Assembly: GCA_049317725.1 (NCBI GenBank)
Contig: JBMOHS010000174.1
Location: forward strand, 1 to 8,129
Direction: 5' to 3'
DNA: 8,129 nucleotides
From: CAIOZW01 sp049317725
Lineage (GTDB): Bacteria; Acidobacteriota; Blastocatellia; RBC074
Below are positions 1 through 5,208 of this stretch, one piece after another. Below the pieces are notes generated by a model. It was given only the letters and a program-made list of their open reading frames with translations, was not told where the DNA came from and did no database searches. The position numbers were made by a program, and so were the translations under genes. Each line of letters begins with the position of its first letter. Positions within the stretch are counted from its first letter, which is position 1.

Positions 1-212
1 CCGTCTGCGTCATGTTCACGGTGGCGGGCTTCTATGAGATCGTTGAGTATTGGGACGACCGCTACATGCACCCCGTGCCCGGTATGCGCATCCACGGCTC
101 GTAAGACACCCCGAAGGACCTCCAGGCCAAACCGCTGGGAGGAGCGATCGGGGGCCTGGCCGCTTACTTTTTCCGTCGGCGAAGAGATGTCTCCGCAGGT
201 TCTCGTCGGTGA
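1..212 (+). pseudogene. C-terminal part of a DUF2238/YjdF-like membrane protein, interrupted by an in-frame TAA
   Basis: Reading from base 3, the frame gives a hydrophobic segment followed by YEIVEYWDDRYMHPVPGMRI, then stops at TAA 102-104. In the same frame it continues as DTPKDLQ, then LGGAIGGLAAYFF and an arginine cluster, to TGA at 210-212. The order YE-hydrophobic-E(W/Y), a hydrophilic loop, D-T-x-x-D-L and a glycine-rich last membrane helix resembles the end of DUF2238/YjdF inner-membrane proteins; this is family recall, not a search. A tyrosine codon (TAT or TAC) in place of TAA would restore a typical 'HGSYDTPKDLQ' ending. The gene is therefore either a pseudogene, a protein lacking its last helix, or a sequencing error. 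The part after the stop has K-P where I would expect something like N-A, which would fit relaxed constraint. The start lies outside the window. The substrate or role of this family is not established. Confidence 0.5.
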
Positions 213-267
213 AAGTCGGATGAGTGGCAAGAGGTCAGAAACCGAAGATCCCCACATTCCCCTCAAG

Positions 268-305
268 CCGCATCCATCCACAGAAATCTGCGGTTCGACC
301 TTTTT
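268..305 (+). terminator. Weak terminator-like stem with T5 tract
   Basis: CCGCA at 268-272 pairs with TGCGG at 289-293 around a 16-base loop, and TTTTT follows at 301-305. The stem is short and the T run begins 7 bases after it, so this is at best a weak intrinsic terminator for the upstream membrane-protein transcript. It overlaps the repeat copy described at 281-293, which may be the real reason for the symmetry. Confidence 0.2.
281..293 (+). repeat. CAGAAATCTGCGG repeat copy
   Basis: This 13-mer matches 12 of 13 bases with CAGAAACCTGCGG at 5186-5198, on the same strand, and both are followed within two bases by CG. It resembles the degenerate 'ATCTGCG...TTCATCTG' type of dispersed intergenic repeat found in many environmental bacterial genomes. 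A binding site is possible, but the two copies have opposite orientations relative to the regulator genes they precede. Confidence 0.4.
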
Positions 306-325
306 GACAGGAGCTGATCGGAAAG

Positions 326-343
326 ATGAATATAAGAACATGA
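326..343 (+). CDS. Possible five-codon upstream ORF (MNIRT) overlapping the start of regulator A
   Basis: ATG at 326 opens a five-codon frame that ends at TGA 341-343. That stop overlaps the regulator ATG (340-342) in an ATGA arrangement. AGGAG at 309-313 lies 12 bases before this small ATG, closer than to the regulator start, where it would be 26 bases away. If translated, it could couple initiation to regulator A. It may equally be chance; nothing shows that it is expressed. Confidence 0.2.
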   Translation: MNIRT

Positions 344-2646
344 AAGAAGTTGGTTCCTACAAATTTGGCGATTTCAGGGTCGACCCGGAGAGACAGCAGT
401 TGACCCGCCAAGGGGAGCAGGTCCAGATCAGACCTCGTCACTTCGAGGTACTCCTGTTTTTGCTCGAGAATCGTGGGCAAGTAGTCACCCGAGAGGCGAT
501 CCTCGACCAAGCCTGGACCGGTTTAGCGATTGAAGACTCCAATCTTTCCCAAGCCATCCACTCACTACGGCGGATCATTGACGATCCTGGCCAGAGGGAG
601 AGTTGGATCCTGACGATTCCGAAGCGCGGGTATCTCTTCCTGCTCGAGATCAGCCGAGAGGATTCAGCTTCTCTTCCCGATCGCTCGCCCAATCGTACGG
701 AGGTTGAGACCGTCCCGACCATAGAGTCTCTCCCGCCGGATGACAGTCGCTCGTGGGCGATCTACAGACTGGGGAGAGGCAAGAGGATTGGGCTGGTGCC
801 CCTGCTTCTCGCGATCTCATTTGTCATTGGCTTCTATATCATCTTCCGATCCTCGGTCAGAAGCCTGAAGATCCTTTCCCACTACACGATTCCAAGTGAA
901 CAGCTCGATCCAGAGTTCTCGCCAGATGGTCAGTTTCTCGCCTTCAGTGGTCAGGGGGAAACGGGAGGGAATGAGGACATCTACCTCAAGTCGGCCAATC
1001 AAGATCAACGGGTCAGATTGACGACGCATCCTGACGCGGACAGAAACCCGGTCTGGTCTCCGGATGGCAAGAGGCTCGCCTTCCTGCGGTGGTCCAACGA
1101 GGATCGTGAGGTCGCGCGGGTGATCGTCGTCGATCCCGTCAGTGGGTTAGAAGAGGAGGTGGGTCGCTCACGCGGCGCGCTGGGATGGATGCCCGATGGC
1201 CGGCGCCTCATCGTCAACGATCTGGAGCCGACCGACAGCACCGAGGGACTCGGATCGAGGTCAACCGTCCTCTTCCTCCTCCCGCTCAGCTCCCCAGCAC
1301 GGCGACCGCTGACCCCATTGACGAAGTCGGTGACACCAGGGACTGTCGACACGATGCCCCGGGCCGCGCTCTACCGGGAGACGATCGCGTTTCTCCGCAC
1401 CTCGGGTGGGCCTTGCGGGGAGATCTACCTGCTGGATCTTCCGAGTGGTCGGATCACCCAGGCCACGCACGAGGATGGGGCGATCAGCTTCTTCCGGTGG
1501 GGCCTGCGCGAGGGTGGTTTCTATCTGGTCTCGACTCGGACCGGTGTGCCGCGTCTCTGGCATTTTGGGCTGCCTGGGCTCGTTTCAACAATCTACGGAA
1601 CCACGGGGCCGTCGAGGCTGGTTGACCAAGTGCCCTACCAGCTCAACCAGTTTACGACCCTGCCGGACCCGCCCCTGCTGGCCTATGCGCGCCAAATCAG
1701 AGACGAGCAAGTCCGACTGATCGACCTGGCCGGCCAAAGGGTCGTCAACAGCTCTCGAAGTTGTCTCCTTCCCGGTGCCAAGGGAGAGGAACCTCCGCAG
1801 TTCTCCCCGAACGGAGATCGGGTCGCCTATCTCTCGACCCTGAGTGGCAAGGAGGGGATCTGGATCGCGAATTCCGACTGTACCCGCCAAGCCAAGTTGA
1901 TCGATTTCGATTCCGCCCGGATTGGCCATCTCAGATGGTCTCCCGATGGGTCGCGCCTTGTCTACGAAGGGCGGGTGGGGGATCAAACGGAGATCTGGAC
2001 GATTGGAATCGATGGCTCGGTCCCGCTCCGATTGACTGTCAATAATCTAGAGGACAGAGATCCTTCATGGTCACACGATGGGCGATTGATCTACTACGTT
2101 GCCCTGGTCGATGGACGGGAGACGATCCGTCGTCTCCCGTCGGGTGGTGGAAAGTCTGCCTTGGTGGTCTCCTCCGGTGGGCGGGAGCCGGTTGGATCCA
2201 CCGATGGCCGGATTCTCCGTTTCGTTCGGGGGGGGGCCCTCTTAGCCTTCTCGTTGAGCGTGGCCGACGATCCGCAGCTGACGTCCGGCAGTTGGGGGAG
2301 GCACGCCCACCAGTGGATGATCGGACGCACCGCTCAATTCAGTCCCACCAGCGTCACCTTTCTGTCTGACAATCCAGGCAATGTGGTTCTGGAGCAGATT
2401 GACCTCTCGACCGGGAAGACGGAGCGAATCGCGCAGATCGAGGGCATCGCGACCTCTGCCGTTGCTGGGTTTGCCCTCTCCCCCGACAACCGATCTTTGT
2501 CGATCGTCCTTGACCAGGGATCGGTTGGGGAGTTGACGACGGTCGAGGGGTGGAGGTTGAAACCATTCTCCGAGTATATGGTCGATCGACTCTACCTCGA
2601 GCCAATTCTCAACCCACAGCTGTGGTGGAGGAAGATTCGGAATTGA
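340..2646 (+). CDS. Sensor-regulator A: CadC-like winged-helix, single-TM, TolB/PD40 propeller protein
   Basis: This 768-residue protein has an N-terminal OmpR/CadC-type winged helix (about residues 7-103), starting YKFGDFRVD and ending with the basic wing IPKRGYLF. The segment around NLSQAIHSLRRII (68-80) is the expected recognition helix. A Pro/Ser-rich linker leads to one membrane span at about 151-169, preceded by RLGRGKR, so the N-terminus should be cytoplasmic and the rest extracytoplasmic. The remainder carries PD40/TolB blades marked by FSPDG (193), WSPDG (239), WMPDG (283), FSPNG (488), WSPDG (533), WSHDG (577) and LSPDN (713). By family logic it would bind DNA while membrane-anchored and respond to an external signal or partner. 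I chose ATG 340 because the conserved domain begins seven residues later; the open frame extends upstream to 34, but that part does not look like protein sequence. The ribosome binding site is poor. No response-regulator receiver or kinase domain is present. Target genes and signal are unknown. Confidence 0.85.
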   Translation: MKEVGSYKFGDFRVDPERQQLTRQGEQVQIRPRHFEVLLFLLENRGQVVTREAILDQAWTGLAIEDSNLSQAIHSLRRIIDDPGQRESWILTIPKRGYLFLLEISREDSASLPDRSPNRTEVETVPTIESLPPDDSRSWAIYRLGRGKRIGLVPLLLAISFVIGFYIIFRSSVRSLKILSHYTIPSEQLDPEFSPDGQFLAFSGQGETGGNEDIYLKSANQDQRVRLTTHPDADRNPVWSPDGKRLAFLRWSNEDREVARVIVVDPVSGLEEEVGRSRGALGWMPDGRRLIVNDLEPTDSTEGLGSRSTVLFLLPLSSPARRPLTPLTKSVTPGTVDTMPRAALYRETIAFLRTSGGPCGEIYLLDLPSGRITQATHEDGAISFFRWGLREGGFYLVSTRTGVPRLWHFGLPGLVSTIYGTTGPSRLVDQVPYQLNQFTTLPDPPLLAYARQIRDEQVRLIDLAGQRVVNSSRSCLLPGAKGEEPPQFSPNGDRVAYLSTLSGKEGIWIANSDCTRQAKLIDFDSARIGHLRWSPDGSRLVYEGRVGDQTEIWTIGIDGSVPLRLTVNNLEDRDPSWSHDGRLIYYVALVDGRETIRRLPSGGGKSALVVSSGGREPVGSTDGRILRFVRGGALLAFSLSVADDPQLTSGSWGRHAHQWMIGRTAQFSPTSVTFLSDNPGNVVLEQIDLSTGKTERIAQIEGIATSAVAGFALSPDNRSLSIVLDQGSVGELTTVEGWRLKPFSEYMVDRLYLEPILNPQLWWRKIRN
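2228..2236 (+). repeat. G9 homopolymer inside sensor-regulator A
   Basis: Nine consecutive G bases span codons 630-633 (R-G-G-A) of the propeller. The frame is intact as given. Such a tract is prone to replication or transcription slippage and to sequencing error, and one base gained or lost would remove the last 130 or so residues. Confidence 0.6.
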
Positions 2647-2661
2647 AAGAGCGGTGGTGGA
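2647..2661. other. 15-bp convergent gap between the two sensor-regulator genes
   Basis: Only 15 bases separate the two stop codons (2644-2646 on the + strand, 2662-2664 on the - strand). No intrinsic terminator fits here. A perfect 7-bp inverted repeat lies just beyond it in the end of gene B and is listed separately. Readthrough from either side would give antisense RNA to the other gene. Confidence 0.7.
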
Positions 2662-4938
2662 TCATTCTGAATATTTCAGAAACCGGATCTCCTTGGATGA
2701 GGGCGAGATCGAGGTGATGGCGAGAGCCCGGCCGTTGGGCGAGATGGCGAAGCTTGGGCTCGACTTCGAGACCGGCGTGTCCAGTTCGACCACTCTCTCC
2801 ATTCTTCCGCTCCGTAGATCGGACCAAAAGAGGGCCGGCATGGCTGGATCCTCTCGTCTGATCAGGTAGATGTTATCCCGATTAATCTCCCAGCTGGCTT
2901 GACGCGTGATCTCCTCAAGCTGGGCGAGCCGCTGCTCCTCGCCGGTCTGCAGATTTTTGCGCCAGATTTGGTCCTGCTGGGTAAAGTAGAGTTGCTCCTC
3001 ATTCAAAGATAGCGCCAATCGGCCACCGCCCTCTTCGACGAGAAGGTCCGTTTGACCCGTCGCCAGATCCAGTCGCCGGACCTGCAAGGTCCCCCTCTCC
3101 ACCCCCTTGCTCTGCCAAGTGTAGTAGATCGCCCCGGAATTCCGCGACCAGATGGGGGAGAACTCGTCTCCGGCGGTATCGGTCAACCGATGGATCCGGC
3201 CACTGGCCAGATTGAAATGGAAGAGGTCGAATTGACCACCGATCTGCTGGTCGAACGCGATTCTGGTTCCATCCCCTGACCAAGTCAGACGGTTGAGGCC
3301 TGACTGGTTGAGAAATGTCAGTTGGCGGTAATTGGTGCAGTCCGCGTTGGCGATCCAAATCTCCTCTGCGCCGGATTGGGTGGAGAGGAAAGCGATCTGG
3401 TTGCCATCCGGTGAGAATGCTGGCGCATAAGTGGAGTTGCTCGAGCAGATTGTGCAGGGAACATCGCCTGGTCCCTGGCGACGATGGAAGAGCGAATCGA
3501 GCGATTCTTCCGGAAAGGGAATCAGATCGATCTGCGACTTGCTCTCAGGAAGGCAGACGTAGGCCAGATCTCCTCTATCGGAGATGCTGAAGGAGTGGAT
3601 GGGGTCGCTGATCATCGTCACCAGATCAGGAGATGGCTTTGCTGCGCTGTTGTCGGAAGAGACGCGCCACAATTGTGGTCTCCCATTTCGGTTCGACAGG
3701 AAGAGAACCTCTTGGCTATTGGGAGACCAGTCGAGGTCAGAGATCTCCACAGGTTCCCCAAGTTTCCCAGGTTCTTGGATCAACTGGCGCTCTTCTCCCT
3801 TGGCAAGGTCGACCAGACGAATTTCCAGACTTTGGTCTGCCAGATGGCGGCGAAGGAAGGCGAGGCGGGATCCATCCGGCGAGAAGCGCGGGCGGGAATC
3901 GATCACTCTGCCCCGGGTGGGGTTACCAGTCACTTGTTTGCGGCTCGACCTGTCGACGGCGAGGAGCTGGATCCGGATACTTCCGGAATCGGGCAGACCT
4001 CTTTCCGTGATCTGCTCACAGACGGCAATCTGTTGTCCATTCGGGGCCCAATCGATGCCACCGGCCGCTACTTCTCCAATCGTTCGGACCTGTTGGCTGT
4101 CGAGCGAGGAGATCGAGAGCTGCCTTCGGGTTTGTCCATCTCCTTGGAAACGAAGCAGGGCGATCGATCGATTGTCTGGCGACCACGCGATCTCTTCCTC
4201 CCCATTCCAGTTGCCAGGAATCGGTGTGACACTTTGGTCGGTCAGATTGACCATCACAAGCTGACTGGCCCCATCAGGTTCCATCGACTCATAGTAGGCG
4301 AGCACTCGGCCATCTCGCGAGATGTTCAGGTTGCGTTTGAATCCTTGATTGGTTCGCGCCTTAACGATCCCGGACGGGCCAAATTTGTAACGAACCTCAA
4401 TCTGGCTGACGATCGAGAGAAAGACATAGATCAACAAGAGAACGAACGGCATAGAGAGCGCAGCCCGTCTCCAGTGCAGCCGAAGTCCGCTCCTCCAACG
4501 GGAAGTCCATTTGATTGCTGTTGGTTGGGTCGTCCTTTTTCCGGGCACGGAGTTGGTGGGGGACTCTTTCTCGGGGGGCGTTCGGCTGCTCTCCGCATCC
4601 GCGACTGCTTCGACCGTTGGCGTGCTGGTCGGTCTGAATTCCCATCGATCCGTACGGTACCCCGATCCAGAGACGGTGACGATAATGGACGGTGCAGAGG
4701 GGAACCTCTCGACCAACTGACGGAGCAGGCTAATCTGCTTGACCAGCCTCATCTCATTCGCCGGTTCCTCTGGCCAAACCGCCTGCAGCAACTCGCTCTT
4801 CGACACCACTTCGCCATTTCGCTCAATCAAAAAGAGCAGAATATCGATCGCCAGTTGACTAACCGGGATGGGTTCGCCGTCAAAGGAGAGCTGGCGCAAG
4901 GCGGTGTGAAGCTCAAGTTTTCCGAGGACGTATCGCAT
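2662..4938 (-). CDS. Sensor-regulator B: CadC-like winged-helix, single-TM, TolB/PD40 propeller protein
   Basis: This 758-residue protein has the same architecture as its convergent neighbour. An OmpR/CadC-type winged helix covers about residues 2-97, with a Pro/Thr/Ser-rich linker (101-150). A basic stretch (WTSRWRSGLRLHWRR) then precedes one membrane span at about 161-179. The extracytoplasmic part carries PD40 blades marked by WSPDN (252), WAPNG (297), FSPDG (352), WSPNS (404), FSPDG (508), WSGDG (553) and ISPNG (732). About eleven blade-like segments can be made out, enough for one or two six-bladed propellers. The wing reads VSGSGYR, not the usual PKRGYR, so DNA contacts may differ. Cysteines at 495, 498 and 534 bracket one blade, as in regulator A. 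ATG 4938 is chosen; GTG 4941 in frame would add one residue. No clear Shine-Dalgarno precedes either. A promoter and a dyad lie upstream. Target and signal are unknown. Confidence 0.85.
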   Translation of the reverse strand: MRYVLGKLELHTALRQLSFDGEPIPVSQLAIDILLFLIERNGEVVSKSELLQAVWPEEPANEMRLVKQISLLRQLVERFPSAPSIIVTVSGSGYRTDRWEFRPTSTPTVEAVADAESSRTPPEKESPTNSVPGKRTTQPTAIKWTSRWRSGLRLHWRRAALSMPFVLLLIYVFLSIVSQIEVRYKFGPSGIVKARTNQGFKRNLNISRDGRVLAYYESMEPDGASQLVMVNLTDQSVTPIPGNWNGEEEIAWSPDNRSIALLRFQGDGQTRRQLSISSLDSQQVRTIGEVAAGGIDWAPNGQQIAVCEQITERGLPDSGSIRIQLLAVDRSSRKQVTGNPTRGRVIDSRPRFSPDGSRLAFLRRHLADQSLEIRLVDLAKGEERQLIQEPGKLGEPVEISDLDWSPNSQEVLFLSNRNGRPQLWRVSSDNSAAKPSPDLVTMISDPIHSFSISDRGDLAYVCLPESKSQIDLIPFPEESLDSLFHRRQGPGDVPCTICSSNSTYAPAFSPDGNQIAFLSTQSGAEEIWIANADCTNYRQLTFLNQSGLNRLTWSGDGTRIAFDQQIGGQFDLFHFNLASGRIHRLTDTAGDEFSPIWSRNSGAIYYTWQSKGVERGTLQVRRLDLATGQTDLLVEEGGGRLALSLNEEQLYFTQQDQIWRKNLQTGEEQRLAQLEEITRQASWEINRDNIYLIRREDPAMPALFWSDLRSGRMERVVELDTPVSKSSPSFAISPNGRALAITSISPSSKEIRFLKYSE
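2665..2681. repeat. Perfect 7-bp inverted repeat in the end of gene B
   Basis: TTCTGAA at 2665-2671 pairs with TTCAGAA at 2675-2681 around a 3-base loop. It overlaps the last codons of regulator B and lies just past the end of regulator A. No T run follows on either strand, so it is not a classical terminator, but it could act as a bidirectional pause or mRNA 3'-end structure for both convergent transcripts. Confidence 0.4.
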
Positions 4939-4961
4939 CACGTGCGCTGTCTTGCCGACAT
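4938..4961 (-). CDS. Possible seven-codon upstream ORF (MSARQRT) overlapping the start of regulator B
   Basis: On the - strand, ATG at 4961-4959 opens a seven-codon frame whose TGA (4940-4938) shares its last base with the regulator ATG, giving TGATG, a typical termination-reinitiation overlap. No Shine-Dalgarno is evident before it. Regulator A has an analogous mini-ORF. Coincidence is possible. Confidence 0.2.
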   Translation of the reverse strand: MSARQRT

Positions 4962-5017
4962 TTCGCGCTTAGCAGTTCAAGGACAGATTCAACGGGGACT
5001 ATCTACCGTAAAGCTTT

Positions 5018-5034
5018 CGTTCTTTTGTTGAACG
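5018..5034. promoter_or_regulatory. Operator-like dyad CGTTC-N7-GAACG in the regulator B leader
   Basis: CGTTC (5018-5022) and GAACG (5030-5034) form a perfect 5-bp inverted repeat with a 7-base AT-rich centre, 17 bp overall. It lies about 28-44 bases downstream of the predicted transcription start and about 80 bases before the start codon. It could be a dimeric regulator site, possibly for autoregulation, or a small RNA hairpin in the leader. A TTGACA sits directly upstream on the - strand (5041-5036) but has no good -10 at normal spacing. Confidence 0.35.
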
Positions 5035-5068
5035 ATGTCAATTTAAAGTTAGCGTAAATCGAAGAAAA

Positions 5069-5097
5069 ATTCTACCACAGCTTCTGCAGCTTCTCAC
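5069..5097 (-). promoter_or_regulatory. Predicted sigma70-type promoter of regulator B
   Basis: On the - strand, TAGAAT (5074-5069) matches 5 of 6 bases of the -10 consensus and is preceded by TGG, an extended -10 feature. With a 17-base spacer, GTGAGA (5097-5092) matches 4 of 6 bases of the -35 consensus. The predicted start is near 5062, giving a leader of about 120 bases. The -35 side overlaps the degenerate repeat. Confidence 0.4.
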
Positions 5098-5200
5098 AGA
5101 TGAAAACCGGATGGATGGTCAGAGCGAAGAAACGGAAGGGCCCGCAGAATATCTGCCTGAATCAGCGTTCATCCCTGGAAATCTGCAGAAACCTGCGGAT
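5081..5200. repeat. Degenerate TCTGC/GCAGA-rich intergenic repeat
   Basis: The stretch contains TCTGCAG (5083-5089), a CACAGATGAA segment (5095-5104), the perfect hairpin GCAGA-ATA-TCTGC (5144-5156), CTGAATCAGCGTTCATCCCTGG (5157 onward), the 8-bp palindrome TCTGCAGA (5182-5189) and CTGCGG (5193-5198). CCGCAG (5142-5147) pairs with CTGCGG across 45 bases. This resembles the widespread 'atctgcg-ttcatctg' intergenic repeats of environmental bacteria, whose function is unclear. A shorter copy lies at 281-293. Confidence 0.45.
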
Positions 5201-5208
5201 CGGTCTCT

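Larger units (their letters stand above)
213..339. other. Intergenic region upstream of sensor-regulator A
   Basis: These 127 bases separate the interrupted membrane-protein gene from regulator A. No good sigma70 promoter is visible. There is a perfect TTGACA at 304-309, but the best -10 at an allowed spacing is only GAATAT (328-333), which would start transcription at or next to the ATG at 340. The region also holds a TCTGCGG repeat copy, a weak stem followed by T5, and a five-codon ORF, each listed separately. Confidence 0.4.
4939..5208. other. Intergenic control region between NFACT and regulator B
   Basis: These 270 bases lie between the NFACT stop and the regulator B start. The half next to B (about 5005-5075) is clearly more AT-rich than its surroundings and holds a promoter-like pair, a dyad and AAAGCTTT (5010-5017). 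The half next to NFACT (about 5081-5200) is a degenerate repeat built on TCTGC/GCAGA. No convincing intrinsic terminator for NFACT is visible. Confidence 0.6.

Noticed and set aside
304..333. TTGACA promoter giving a leaderless regulator A transcript
   Set aside because: The -35 is perfect, but the -10 candidates at 17-19 bp match only 2-3 of 6 bases, so I did not list it as a promoter.
34..339. 102-residue N-terminal extension of regulator A
   Set aside because: The frame is open, but it overlaps the membrane-protein end in another frame, reads like non-coding translation, and the canonical domain start follows ATG 340.
4160..4172. GCGATCGATCGAT microrepeat
   Set aside because: It is short, inside coding sequence, and explained by the general GATC richness.
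3484..5031. 515-codon open frame on the + strand opposite regulator B
   Set aside because: It lies wholly antisense to a well-supported gene with clear domains, shows no recognisable motif, and its openness follows from the codon use and GC content of gene B.
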